A stretch of 64,000 nucleotides of DNA from Erpobdella octoculata (GCA_963978895.1 OZ022238.1:37080770-37144769); one strand, 5' to 3'. Positions 1 to 11,700 are shown, counted from the first letter of the stretch. Program-made: numbers and translations. Notes: a model not told the origin generated them from the sequence alone.

Positions 1-256
1 TTTATGAATTGTCTTGAGTTGGCAATATTTCAGTATTCAGTGTTATTGAATTATTTGACTTTCCAGTTATTAGTGCAGAAATAATTGAGTTTTATTTTTT
101 TTATTGGTTTCATAATCAAGAACTGAGATAATTTTTTAATATAATAAAGCTGAATAGTTATTCTATTGTTGTTCTCAATTTAAATCAAAGAAATTAATAA
201 AGCTGATAATTTTTAATAATTTTTAATCATCTAAATTATTCTAAATCCAAAATGTC
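1..256. other. AT-rich stretch, no gene seen
   Basis: AT-rich sequence with scattered stops in all frames. It may be the upstream part of the hAT remnant that follows, but no motif is readable. Confidence 0.4.
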
Positions 257-880
257 ATGTTTCTCAAAATACATTTAAAGTCTAAAAATGTTGACGAAGC
301 AACAACAATTTGCCAGCTTTGGGGCGTTGAAGCCAAATTCAAGAACTCGCGTGTGGCAAGAAAGAAGGGTCGTTTTGATGAGTTAGCCGAAGACACGCGA
401 TTGACAAATGCGAAAGAACGTTTTCGGATCACCATGTTCAACTGTCTCCATCATTTTCCCTAAGGTTTTGTCATCTACACCGGAACATGACATCGTATCA
501 CAAGCCACAGCTTTACAGAAAGACTACGGCTCTGATTTAATTGAGGCATTTCCAGTACAGCTGGCTACACTTGCATCTTCACTCAAGTCAGAAATCGCCA
601 AACTGTCATCCATCAAGGACCTCGCGCATCTGCTGATTGTGGAACACGCTGTGATGACTTCAGCTTTCACAGACTGTTGTCTCTGCACTGCTACTGTTTC
701 TCACCCTGCCAGTAACAGCCGCCACTGCTGAACGGTCATTCTCAAAGCTACGTCTCATTAAGAGTTACTTACGGAGCACTATGGTTTTCAGCCTGGTTTT
801 AATTCTTTGTAGAGTTGAGAAACTAACATTCAACACTGGCAACACTAACAGGACCCGTTTTAATAATTTGGAACAAATTG
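257..880 (+). pseudogene. hAT transposase C-terminal remnant (ZMYM1/DUF4371-like)
   Basis: Three consecutive reading frames, broken by frameshifts, together resemble the C-terminal part of a hAT transposase of the ZMYM1/DUF4371 type. The clearest block is near 681-780, reading LTLPVTAATAERSFSKLRLI followed by KSYLRSTM, the signature of the hAT dimerisation domain. Upstream frames (257-463, then about 446-700) give plausible preceding sequence such as KDYGSDLIEAFPVQL. No start codon or zinc finger is present, so it is a decayed 3' part. A hAT-like terminus at 1520-1535 may be its right end. The superfamily call is firm; the exact family is not. Confidence 0.8.
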
Positions 881-1519
881 TGAGTGATTGAATATTGCAC
901 CTGGTCACACAAATAAAAAACAACAGAAAGTTCAGTAAGTAATGAATTGACTCATCCTTCCTCGTTCATTCTCAAGCATTTGATCTGCCAAAGTTCAACT
1001 TCCGATATAAATTCAACTGCTGGTAAGTGTTGAATACTAAGTCCAAGAATGGTGCCATAGACATTACTGATTGCAGAAACAGTTTAACCAACACCTTTAT
1101 GATTTAGTTTAATAATAATTTCTGGCATTAAAGAATAGATTTGAAGACACTGCAGATTTTATTTAGTAAAACGAGAATTTATGTCCAATATCAGTGCATC
1201 AAGAAGAGGGATGTAAATTGATCGCCTGTAATATTCTTCCAGTGTATCTGACGGTAAATTTTCCCGGCCTGTCTGTCGTTGCACTATTCTTTTATATGTA
1301 AAACTACAATTTTTTCAATTATTGTTTTTTCTGCTGCTTTAAAAATTTCCGCAAACATATTTTCGCAGTTTTCTTTTTTTTGTTCTAAAACATTCAACAG
1401 TTCTTTAATGTAATTTTTTGCATCAAGTAAATCTAAACTTTTTTGCCGCTGAATTTGTTATTTTGTAAAGAAAAACATTTTTTGCCGCTGAAACCTAAAA
1501 ATCACCCCCTATTAGATGA
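881..1519. other. Probable 3' non-coding part of the hAT remnant
   Basis: AT-rich and without a usable frame. It lies between the transposase block and a hAT-type terminus, so it probably belongs to the same element. Confidence 0.4.
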
Positions 1520-1535
1520 CCAGGATCCGCCACTG
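1520..1535 (-). repeat. hAT-type terminal inverted repeat end
   Basis: The reverse complement reads CAGTGGCGGATCCTGG, a typical hAT terminus of the CAGTGGCGGATCC class. It probably marks the right end of the transposon whose transposase remnant lies upstream. No left end is in the window. Confidence 0.55.
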
Positions 1536-2278
1536 CTTCTCTTCCTTATCAAATCGTCGCAGAATATCTAATTTTGTCTTCAAGCTGATAGCTTTTTTGG
1601 TAATTCTACCATCAATGCCATTTCTACTCATTTTGGCTAAAAAAATTACAAGACTTACAAGTGTGCGTTTAGAGTAATGTAGCAAGTTTAATTTAATAAG
1701 AGATTAATGAAAATACAAAACGTTGATAATCACAAATTATATTTTGTTGCTTAAATGATTATTCTTAATTTGAAATTCCCGCAACATCTGTTTGCATTAT
1801 TTTGTATCTCTTAAATGAGGCTTCACCTTATTGCCAATTCACAAAATATGTCCCTAGTTTCGATCTGATTTACTCTTTTGATGGCATGGCGCAATTAGAA
1901 ATAAAAGTCGTGCCATCTTTAAAAAAAATTCATAAAAATGAAAAAAAAAGTTAAAGGCTCGATCCCAAAACAACGCCACTTCGAAAATCTAACGACGCAC
2001 AATGAAAATTAGTACTAATTCAGCAGCGACGCAACTTCGAAAAAGCGCAAAACGAAACGACGCAAAGTGAGGTCTTGGTGTATAGCAATTAGGATTTACC
2101 GTCAAAAATTACGGATTTTTTAAAATCTAATTTTATATTATTTTTTGAATGCAGCGCTACCTCTTTTAATCTTTAAGACTGACAATGTAAAATTGCGTAA
2201 TAACTCATATTACACGCCTGCGCGCACTAATTTTAGCAACTGCTGACTACCGCGAACGCCGAGTTATGCGAAATTGCT
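1536..2278. other. Unassigned AT-rich stretch
   Basis: No gene recognised. Around 1960-2070 there is a local cluster of CGACGC-type words in otherwise AT-rich DNA, probably the edge of an old repeat. Confidence 0.4.
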
Positions 2279-2568
2279 AACATACATACATACATACTAC
2301 ATACATACATACATGCATGCATACATACATACATACATACATACATACATACATACATACATACATACATACATACATACATACATACATACATACATAC
2401 ATACATACATACATACATACATACATACATACATACATACATACATACATACATACATACATACATACATACATACATACATACATACATACATACATAC
2501 ATACATACATACATACATACATACATACATACATACATGCATACATACATACATACATACATACATAC
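2279..2568. repeat. (CATA)n microsatellite, about 290 bp
   Basis: Nearly perfect tetranucleotide array of about 70 units with three small interruptions near its ends (ACTACAT, ATGCATGC, ATGCAT). Open frames through it are artefacts of the repeat. Confidence 0.97.
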
Positions 2569-3045
2569 CGATATAGAAAGTTATGTATGTTGATTAGGAG
2601 GTCTTGAATAATTGTTAAGCAATTAGCAGGTTTTCGTGTGTAGTGCAAAGCCGTGTTTATGGTCCCTAAACCCCCCAATTGGAGGGGGGCAAGGCCCGAT
2701 AGGAGCCAGGCCCAGGAGCCAAATTTTTTAAAACATCACGGAAATATCAGGGCCGTAAATTAGCTAAGTAAAATTACCGGGCACTTACGCAGAAAACCGT
2801 CAGAGAGAAATGTAATGGATATTTCGTACATTTCTCAAAAATGAAATGAATAGACATTAAAGTATTTAATCAAAGGCTAGTACAACCAGTGGCGGATTAA
2901 CCATGGCGCCAAAACTCGTTTTTTTCCTTTACTTGTTTGTACTTAGTTGAGAGTTTATAGTGGAGAACTTTTAACTGTGTAATTATTTAATACATTTTAT
3001 TGGGATTGAATTGAAACATTAAAGCCATAATTTGTAAATTTTATA
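2569..3045. other. Repeat-derived non-coding DNA with a hAT-like terminus
   Basis: No gene seen. A G/C-rich patch at 2665-2730 looks like the decayed end of a transposon. At 2887-2902 CAGTGGCGGATTAACC matches the start of a hAT terminal repeat. Confidence 0.4.
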
Positions 3046-3899
3046 ATGCAGAGTAAAACGCGTCGATGGCCAGTACTATCAAATCTTCTTAGCACTTCAT
3101 CAATGTTAAATGTTTTTTTTTCTATTAATATGCATCCATACCTACTAGATCAGACGAACGTTAAACTGTCATGCTTGCTCGAAGCCAGGATTTCACTCGA
3201 CGAAACCCTCCGAAACATCTCTCACATGAGCATGTTGTTATGGGAAGGCATATCAGGAATTTGCTTTGCACAAATGAATGAAGGAAAGACGCAGTTCACG
3301 TGTCTCTGTTGCTATCTGCCTTTCCAATGGCAGCAATTTGGAATTCTCATTCGAATTTAATTTTGTCAGAAAGACCTTAACAAACTTGGCTCGAAAGCTC
3401 AACATTAACATTAACCTGATGTTTAACTAGAGCGATGGAACAGAAAGTGGGAAGGATTTAGCATCAGAACATTTTTCTGACTGTCTTGCAGTGAATGTAG
3501 TGAATACAATTAGCATTAAAAAAAAGTAGGGGAGATGATCTCTTTTGAGGTTTTTTTGCGATAAAAGTCAAGCCGTTCAAAAAATCTACTTTTTTTGTTT
3601 TTTAATTACATAGAGGAACATCTCCTCTATGTATTCAATTCAGTTTGACATTTTATAATGTAATTGTTAAATTGAACTTTGGTGCAAGCCCTAAAAAAGA
3701 TCAAAGTGCCCCACATACGAGGCACTATGATCCCCCCATGGGGCACATTGATCTTAGGTATAATTCAATACGATCCCACATCCAGTTCTCTCAAAAAACC
3801 CATGAAAACAGGTATAATAGCTTTTATTAATAATAATAATCATTTAAGTTGTATAAATTCAACACAGGTTAGGAAAAATGGATAAATCTACTGCAAAGA
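3046..3899. other. Unassigned stretch
   Basis: The longest open frame (3046-3360, + strand) resembles nothing I recognise. A word about CCCC(A)CAT/GGGGCAC occurs near 3708-3750. No confident feature. Confidence 0.35.
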
Positions 3900-4289
3900 T
3901 CAAGTGACGACTGGCTCGAGCAGTCCCGCCATGCTGAATTGGTTCTGGAAGTCTACAAACAATGTCATCTCTTTCAAATTAGAATAATTAATTATTTTCA
4001 CAAATAAAATTAAATGATTAAATGATGACGTCCTCTCCCTTTTCAGGAGCTTTATTAATAATTCACCATCTTCTGACATTATTTGTTCGATGTAGTGAAT
4101 AACTTTCTTTTTTGTTTTAAATCTAACCACAAAATATTCATTAATTTTCAACACAGAGCAGTCATAGTCCAGATTAGGGCTTTCTTTTGCTGTTAACTGA
4201 GGTTTGACGCTGCTATTCCCATTGTACTTTAACCAGTGTTGTACCTTGCTCTGACTTTCGCTGACAATGTCTAACCATTGTGAAACCAA
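3900..4289 (-). pseudogene. Transposon-derived hypothetical protein fragment
   Basis: A 129-codon open frame on the minus strand. Its middle reads LKINEYFVVRFKTKKKVIHY followed by IEQIMSEDGELLIKLLKR. This is the pattern of a small barrel-like C-terminal module (V-V-R/K-F, K-K, Y-x-G-x-I, D-G-E-x-x-I-K-F-L-R-R) that I associate with uncharacterised proteins encoded in invertebrate repeats. No catalytic residues are visible and no full-length frame surrounds it. It is probably the 3' end of an old element; a host exon is the alternative. Confidence 0.4.
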
Positions 4290-4534
4290 ACCAAACCTAC
4301 AAAGAAAACTAATTGTGTTTTTGCAATAACAATAATAAAAAATATCAAATTATAGGATTACGTTAAACCTCCAATGTACATTGGAGATTGCGTACATTTA
4401 GTATCTAAGGACAAGGGACAGTTTGATCTACAGATCAACGTATCCCATATCGGTAAGGATCAAAGAGCCCCCATGACATGGACCATACTATAAATGGCGA
4501 TATCTCATAAATAAATGTTGCTTGAGAATTCAAA
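4290..4534. other. Short non-coding stretch before microsatellite
   Basis: No gene or motif recognised. Confidence 0.3.
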
Positions 4535-4754
4535 TCTATATATATAAAAATGAATGTTTGTATGTATGTATGTATGTATGTATGTATGTATGTATGTATG
4601 TATGTATGTATGTATGTATGTATGTATGTATGTATGTATGTATGTATGTATGTATGTATGTATGTATGTATGTATGTATGTATGTATGTATGTATGTATG
4701 TATGTATGTATGTATGTATGTATGTATGTATGTATGTATGTATGTATGTATGTA
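4535..4754. repeat. (TATG)n microsatellite
   Basis: Starts with a TATATATA lead-in and AAAATGAATGTTTG, then about 50 copies of TATG. A lead-in of the same type (TA run, then GAATGTTTG) recurs inside the foldback elements, so the array is probably part of that repeat family. Confidence 0.93.
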
Positions 4755-5003
4755 TATAGGTATTGTATTCATGCATTGCTACACCATTCATCCGATCGTA
4801 ATGAAATTTTCACACAACCTTGAGAGTCAAGGGGAATCAAATATAGAGAAATTTTTTTTGAAATCCGTCACAAAATGAGCGGAGCGGAGCGGGTGAGCGA
4901 GCGGGAACTATATATATATATGTATGTGCGTATGTATGTGTGTATGTATGTATGTATGTGTATGTGCATGTATGTGTGTCTGTGTGTGTGTGTTTATGTA
5001 TGT
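4755..5003 (+). repeat. Interspersed repeat flank shared with 29394-29640
   Basis: This segment reappears in reverse orientation at 29394-29640. Shared words include CACCATTCATCCGATCGTAA, TTTTCACACAACCTTGAGAG and GAGCGGAGCGGAGCGGGTGA. It runs into degenerate TATG/TGTG repeats that abut the foldback terminus. It shows that the duplicated unit is larger than the foldback element alone. Confidence 0.85.
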
Positions 5004-5857
5004 ACTAGCGGAGATACCCGGCGTTGCCCGGATTTTTTAGAGGTTTTTCTAATGTTTGTCTCTTTCTCTCCCGTTTCCTTTCCCACCTGCTTTCCCACTC
5101 CTGTTCGCTTTCCCGTTTTCGGTCGTTTTCCCGCTGCCGGTCGCTTTACCGCTGCCGGTCGCTTTCCCGCTCCCGGTCGTTTTCCCGTTCCCGGTCGCTG
5201 TCCCGTTCCCGCTCACGTTTGCTCTCCCATTCCCGCTCACGCTTGCTTTTCCGTTCCCGCTCGCTGTCCGTTCCGGGTCGCTTTCCCGTTTCTATAATAG
5301 ACAAACTAACCCACAAACATTCATATATATATATAGTCTTAGCAAATCTATTTTACGTTTTATAGGCTAACAGAAGTTATGAAAGAATGGAAAAGAGAAA
5401 ATGAGCGTGAACGGGAACGGGAACGGGAGAGCAACCGTGACCGGGAATGGGAGAGCAAGCATGACCGGGAACGGGAGAGCAAGCGTGAGCGGGAACGGGA
5501 AAGCGACGGGAACGGGAAAGCAACCGGGAACGGAAAAGCGACCGGGAACGGAAAAGTGACCGGGAACGGGAAAGCAACCGGGAACGGGAAAGCGACCGGG
5601 AACGCGGAAAGCGACCGGGAACGCGGAAAGCGACTGGAATCGGGAGAGCAAGCTTGGAAGGAAACGCGAGCAAGAGAGAAAATCGATAACAAAACTTCTG
5701 AGCGGGAAAGCGATCGGGAGCTGGAAAACGACCGAGAGCGGAAAAGCGACCGGGAACGCGACGAAAACGGGAAAGTGGAGAAGGAAACGGGAGCGAGAGA
5801 GACAAACGTTAGAAAAACCTCTAAAAACCCCGGGCAACGCCGGGTAACCCCGCTAGT
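5004..5857. mobile_element. Foldback-like element, copy 1 (854 bp)
   Basis: The ends are inverted copies of each other: the left reads ACTAGCGGAGATACCCGGCG and the right, reverse-complemented, ACTAGCGGGGTTACCCGGCG; both continue with a TTGCCCGG, TTTTTAGAGGTTTTTCTAA stretch. Each arm, about 320-470 bp, is made of short tandem repeats: pyrimidine-rich (CGCTTTCCCGTTCCCGGT type) in the left arm and the purine-rich complement in the right. A short AT-rich centre at about 5310-5385 separates them. This architecture resembles Drosophila Foldback/Galileo elements, but no transposase is present and I cannot name the family. Long open frames through the arms (RERESDRE or SRSRSLSR) are repeat artefacts. 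Confidence 0.8.
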
Positions 5858-6109
5858 ATGCAATAAAATACGCCTTAAACATCCGTTTAAACAATGCAAA
5901 ATTAATTTTCTCCAAAATATATTTATCTAATTTGTAATTACAGAAACGCAACTGTTGTGAAAATTTACTTTTCTCCGGTAAAAACAAACTTTCGTATTTT
6001 TCAACTTTCAACGGTGGATTGTTGAAAAGAAAATAGGACTAAAATTAGAAGAAAAACAATTAAAGACCATAAACAATAATGCATTGCATTTTTATTTAGA
6101 AATTATTAC
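5858..6109. other. AT-rich spacer
   Basis: No gene seen. It is not shared with the other foldback copy, so the duplicated unit ends at 5857 on this side. Confidence 0.4.
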
Positions 6110-6367
6110 GTTATTGCCAAAAGATCAATGTGCCCCAGAAATCAAATAGCCCCCACCTGGCAAATACAATCCAAACAAGAAAATAGCTTCAACTCCAACA
6201 AATCCAATGGAAGTAATCATTCGGCAAGAGATGGAGTTTTTCAAAACCATGGGTCAAAGAAGAAAAGTTCTGGATGTCTTACACATGCCTGGCGTGCCAT
6301 CAACTAGTTTAGAGGCAGAAAGAGCGTTTTCTGTCCGAGGTCTATCTCTCACAAGGATTAGATCACG
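6110..6367 (+). pseudogene. hAT transposase remnant interrupted by another hAT
   Basis: The frame contains NPMEVIIRQEMEFFK and then MPGVPSTSLEAERAFSVRGL followed by SLTRIRSR, the hAT dimerisation motif (P-P-T-S-x-E-A-E-R-A-F-S type). The frame stops exactly at an inserted element at 6368. It resumes after the duplicated target site at 10350 with LGDETPF, which is the expected continuation of this domain. Only the C-terminal portion is present, so this is an old copy that served as an insertion target. Confidence 0.85.
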
Positions 6368-6543
6368 CAGTGGCGTAGCTAGCATGGGTGACACCCGGTG
6401 CGGATATTGAGGATGTCACCCCTCGAAAACAGTTAAAATCAACATTATGTAAAACAAGTAAATTAAAAACGAATTTTTAAAACCCAATGCTTTTATATGT
6501 AATTAAAACACAAATTTTGCAATCAATTTTTTCTTATAATAAA

Positions 6544-7989
<1,446 letters not shown>

Positions 7990-8790
7990 TTAAAAGCAGC
8001 TCGTGTTCCAGCCCCTTTTTGTATTTTTTTTGCAGCATTCCGAGTTATATTCCTTTTTTTCAAGTATATTATAGAGTCCTCTGGCTTTTGCTGCGTTTTC
8101 TCCATGCACTGTTTCAGCAACTTTATGCAGAGCAACGATTGTGGCATGATAATTATCTATCATCTTCTGTAGTGCCGTTGCACGGACAGTCCTTCTTGTG
8201 GGGCAAAAAGTTCTTAGCGGGAAAAAAGAACTCCTTGATCCACACTTAGTTGAATTTTCCATCTCATTCTCATTGAATTCTGCCAGCATGTTGCTCAAAA
8301 TTGTTTTCCGCACTAGGGATTCTTTGAAGAAAACAGCACACTCGTGGATATATTGTAGACTATTTTAAAGTGTCACAAAAAAAGAAATTTGCTTGCAGCA
8401 TTCTTGCGTTGCCAGATTCACGCAGTGGTTGCTGCATGGATCGAAAGTCGCGATTTTTTTTTCAGGAAAACGATCCTGCACTCCTGAAAAGATTTTCTTC
8501 ACATTAGTGGCTCCATCATAGCACTGTCCTTGGAGTCCCAGCAAAGATAGATTGAAACGCAGTAAAAAAATCCTCAATGAGTCCAACTGTCATTGCCACA
8601 GAGGAAGATGGAGCAGCGTAGAGCCCTAGACAGATTTCTTAAGGTATTAAATTGTCATTTACAAACCTGGTGCAGATGAACAACTGGTCCGTTTCGGTGG
8701 TATCATATGTATCATCACCAATTAAGGCGTATAGCCATATTTCGACAATTTATCTCATCCAAGAGATTACGCTGCAATTGATCAGCCATG
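7990..8790 (-). pseudogene. Inner hAT transposase remnant (DUF4371-like)
   Basis: Read on the minus strand from about 8790 down. First comes DDTYDTTETDQLFICTRFVN, a degenerate version of the D-E-T-T-D catalytic block, then GLYAAPSSS. Next is LQGQCYDGATNVKKIFSGVQ (8365-8586), the family's G-Q-x-Y-D-G-A-x-N motif, and a TFDPCSNHCVNLATQ block equivalent to the H-C-x-x-H-x-x-N-L motif. Last is LRTFCPTRRTVRATALQKMI (7990-8313), equivalent to the T-R-W-x-x-R motif. Frameshifts and stops separate the blocks. The T-R-W-equivalent block occurs here and again near 10100, so two different hAT transposases are nested. Confidence 0.8.
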
Positions 8791-9208
8791 AGAGATAACA
8801 TTTCGTTTTGAATTTCTGGATGGGTAAAAGCTTTGGATCGATGTAGCCATTCAGCTACATCTTCCGATGTAAGTTCTGACTGCGTCGTCATATTCAGATC
8901 GAAGCTTAAGTAATTGCACTAAGTTTGAAGTTACTGGTCTCATTCTCCATGAAAACACATCTTGTTATACAACATCATCACAAGATTATATTAAAAAAAA
9001 GCATTTTCTCAGCTGGAATCGCGAATTTTATGGCCTGAAGTAAAAAAAAACGATGACATTGTAAAAGTGGGGGGGGGGGGACAAATACATTGCTGTCCCC
9101 CAACTCAGCAATAGTGGAGGGGACATGTCCCCCTGTCCCTTCCGGTTGCAACGTTTATGCTTTGTGTTGCCTCGTGTTTGATCGTTAACATTGCAAGATT
9201 TTTTAGCT
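8791..9208. other. hAT interior with poly-G tract
   Basis: Contains a run of 12 G at 9070-9081 and G/C-rich words (GGGGACATGTCCCCC) at 9119-9133 that look like a transposon terminus. No reliable coding. Confidence 0.4.
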
Positions 9209-9451
9209 TCATTGTTGACTTGAGTAGTTTTCGATTAATTTACTAAAGCTCTTTTTGCACGATAAGCAAATTGTCATAAATAACTTTATTGCTATGATAA
9301 GATATGGAAGGGATTCTGTAAATCCCATTCCACGGTGAATTTCAAAAAAGTCTACGGATATCCAATCAGACACTGTAACATTGGCTGCTTTTAAAAATTT
9401 TCTCAACCATTGGTATTTTAAGGAAGAGTTTTGCTTTTGATACCTCATCAT
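9209..9451 (-). pseudogene. Outer hAT transposase C-terminal remnant
   Basis: The 80-codon minus-strand frame ends LPYLIIAIKLFMTICLSCKK then SFSKLIENYSSQQ. This is a degraded form of the ZMYM1-type C-terminus (I-A-x-R-x-x-x-T-x-P-V ... E-R-S-F-S-K-L-K-x-I-x-N-Y-L-R-S-S-M). It belongs to the 3.98-kb hAT, upstream of the inner hAT insertion. Confidence 0.65.
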
Positions 9452-9830
9452 ACAAGCCAGTTAAATTTGATACAGATAATTTCAACTCCTCGATGTTTGT
9501 CGAGAGCAAAGTAATTGTTTGGACAACTTAGAACGACTAAACTACATCTTCAACAAATTTTGTTCTAGTTCGAACCTCCGTACTCAATTAGTTAAGACAT
9601 TCAGGTATATATTTTTGCTTTTCAGCTGTCATCGTTTTCACCGGCCATTCGTTTTTACGATGAGTTCTTTTTTTCTATTGGAATGTCGTATGCTTTTGAT
9701 TTTTTTGCAACAATATGATCCCGTTTTTTCTTGAATATTAAAACAAAGTCTAGTAAACTGACTGTCGTGCAGTTGCGGCATCGGTTGTGTAGGGCCCTCA
9801 GTGGCCTGGCGTGGACTCGATTAAAAACTA

Positions 9831-9928
9831 AATTGCGCTCCGATTGCATTGCAAAGTAAAATCTTCAGTATTAATAATAACTAATGAATACTGGAGATTT
9901 TACTTTGCAATGCAATCTGAGCCCAATT
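9831..9928. repeat. Long hairpin inside hAT
   Basis: The arms at 9842-9872 and 9887-9917 are inverted complements over 31 bp with one mismatch, with a 14-nt AT-rich loop. They extend outward to 9831 and 9928 with two more mismatches. It may be a small foldback insertion or a structured internal end. Confidence 0.85.
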
Positions 9929-10049
9929 AAGTTTAAAAAAAATTAAATTACATACAGCAGGTATAAGGTTTTGCGCAGCACCTCTCTGGTGTCTACATTT
10001 TCTTGTTGATTAAAAAATTCCCAAATTGCCACCACACCTTCATCTAAAT

Positions 10050-10135
10050 TTTATGTTAGTGTTTTTATTGCAGCGTAATGAGCACTCCAATGCGTTGTTG
10101 AAAGTCTTTTAACAGATGGTTGATGTAGCGCTTGT
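10050..10135 (-). pseudogene. Outer hAT transposase internal fragment
   Basis: The minus-strand frame reads KRLSTTHWSAHYAAIKTLT, the ZMYM1/DUF4371 block usually written K-x-L-S-x-T-R-W-x-x-R-x-x-A. It lies N-terminal to the 9209-9451 block on the same strand, consistent with one decayed transposase. Confidence 0.7.
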
Positions 10136-10349
10136 GTCTGGTGTCATAGATTTAAATAGCTAAATAGATCATTTCATAGGAAGCCGCGCATATATATAAA
10201 AAACCAAGATATGTATATAGATTTTTTTTAAATTTTAGCCGTTATTTCATTTCATGGAGCTTGTGAAAGATTTTTTTTTAATCGCAGCCAGGTGTCACCC
10301 CCAAACTGGTGACACTCAGGGCGGCTGCCCCGCCTTAGCTACGCCACTA

Positions 10350-10394
10350 AGATCACGGCTCGGAGACGAAACCCCTTTTTAAACTTTCTTTATT
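10350..10394 (+). pseudogene. Continuation of the interrupted hAT ORF
   Basis: Begins with the second copy of the target site AGATCACG. Taken with the frame ending at 6367, the coding continues as LGDETPF, matching the expected S-R-L-x-D-E-T stretch of hAT dimerisation domains. Stops follow soon after. Confidence 0.75.
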
Positions 10395-10438
10395 TAAATA
10401 AAATAAAATAAAATAAAATAAAATAAAATAAAATAAAA
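10395..10438. repeat. (AAATA)n short tandem repeat
   Basis: About eight copies of AAATA directly downstream of the hAT target site. Confidence 0.9.
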
Positions 10439-10760
10439 GATTGAAAATTTTTTGTTTGTAAGATTTCCTTTATAGGAAATTTTTCTGTTTTGCTATAAGA
10501 TCCCGGGATTGAGAATTTTCAATTCCGTAATCATATTACTACGCTACTAAATTTTTCAACAATCAAAACCATTAAATGAAAATACATTCTAGCCAAAGAA
10601 AAACAGATTACACCGTGGTTACGAAACGACAAAAACTTTTCTTAAGGCGCATTTGTAGCAACAAACCATTGTTTGTTGCTACAAATCAAGGTTCTGCTTC
10701 ACAAAATGATGAATTGCCACATCAATAACTTTTTGATATCTTTTTTTTGGCCTGAATCAG
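10439..10760. other. Unassigned AT-rich stretch
   Basis: No gene seen. A short imperfect inverted word (AACAAACCATTGTTTGTTGCT) around 10660-10680 is the only structure noted. Confidence 0.35.
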
Positions 10761-11400
10761 TTACAGCTTCAGGTTTACACAGACCATCTTTTTGGATTTC
10801 AATGCCAGCATAAACAGACGGGATGAGTTTGTGTCTGGAAAAGTAACGTGGTATTCATCATGCATTAGAAATGGAGCTTGTTTGTTAGCTGCTGTCAATC
10901 CAATAGGGACTCTGGCTTTGTCACCTTGGCTGATGAAGCTTACTTCTCTCGTTCCTAGCATAGAAGCAACTTCCTCAAGGTAAGAGTGGCTGTACAAAAT
11001 CGACCATCAATGTGCTTTAGTTGTTCTGTTAATTCATCGAAAGTTCTGACGCTGCGATAAATATCACTCTGTTTTTTCTCATTAGCAGCAGAACCATAAA
11101 ACGCAATGTCAACAATTGCTTTTAAAAGTAATGGCTGATCTTCTTCAATTGTTGGTCGGCCAGCTTTTTGTCGGATCTTCAATTTTCTACTGATGTGAGG
11201 ATTCTCTGCACAAATTTGAGATAAAGTTTTTTTTCTGAATATCTTCTGCTTTTCTTGGTCATATTTCTTCCTTTTCATTTTTTTCTAGCTCATCAACCTT
11301 TCGTTTCATTTCTTTAAGTTCCTTTTCCTGGTCTAAACTTAAAACACCACTGTCTTTTCGTTTATACAAGCCAATAAAATGCTCTTAAAGGCGTTTTTCA
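10761..11400 (-). pseudogene. Uncharacterised transposon protein ('GDKARVPIG' family), broken
   Basis: Overlapping minus-strand frames (11400-10955 and 10997-10761). The first has a lysine-rich, probably coiled segment (KKYDQEKQKIFRKKTLSQIC), then KAGRPTIEEDQPLLLKAIVD and RSVRTFDELTEQLK. The second reads LEEVASMLGTREVSFISQGD then KARVPIGLTAANKQAPFLMH. I recognise this as a repetitive protein family of unknown function in invertebrates; the conserved D-K-A-R-V-P-I-G segment resembles a DDE-type transposase block, but that is inference. An internal deletion and a frameshift separate the two parts. Confidence 0.65.
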
Positions 11401-11429
11401 ACAGTGCGACCGCCTATTTCACCATAATT

Positions 11430-11700
11430 CTAACTTTGTGAACCTGTGGTCGTCTTGACGGCTTCTTTAAGCTGGTCGTAATCAGCTGCCTGTAAGATGA
11501 CGTCGTCGAAATTACTAACTGTTTCCACCGGAAAGGTTAGCTTGGGCGTGGTAGAATTTTGTAGCCGACGTCGCGATGCCGGCGATGTTGAATTGTGCTT
11601 CCAGGATGACAAATCACGTGGCAGGGTTTGACGGAATGGATGGAGGCGCCTTTACTGAAACTGCAGCAATGGTGGGAGGCTGGCTGGAGGCAGTTGCCAT
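11430..11700 (-). pseudogene. gag: Ty3/gypsy-type gag N-terminal remnant
   Basis: From an ATG at 11700-11698 the minus strand reads KAPPSIPSNPAT, then a stop, FVILEAQFNIAGIATSATKF and YHAQANL. After a frameshift it continues NFDDVILQAADYDQLKEAV. This is the start of a Ty3/gypsy capsid protein, where the family has P-P-F-x-x-x-N-P-x-x-W-F-x-x-x-E-x-Q-F and later Y-x-x-L-K-E. The stop lies exactly at the conserved tryptophan (TGA for TGG). The frame is lost after about 90 codons, where the unrelated transposon protein begins. The LTR and primer site lie upstream on the same strand. Confidence 0.8.

Noticed and set aside
2233..2678. Long open frames (poly-HTYI / poly-MYVC) over 2279-2568
   Set aside because: They are translations of the (CATA)n array in different frames and strands.
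5360..5930. Open frames of 140-183 codons rich in RE or SRS, resembling SR proteins
   Set aside because: Every frame of the purine/pyrimidine tandem arms stays open; no start, domain or splice support.
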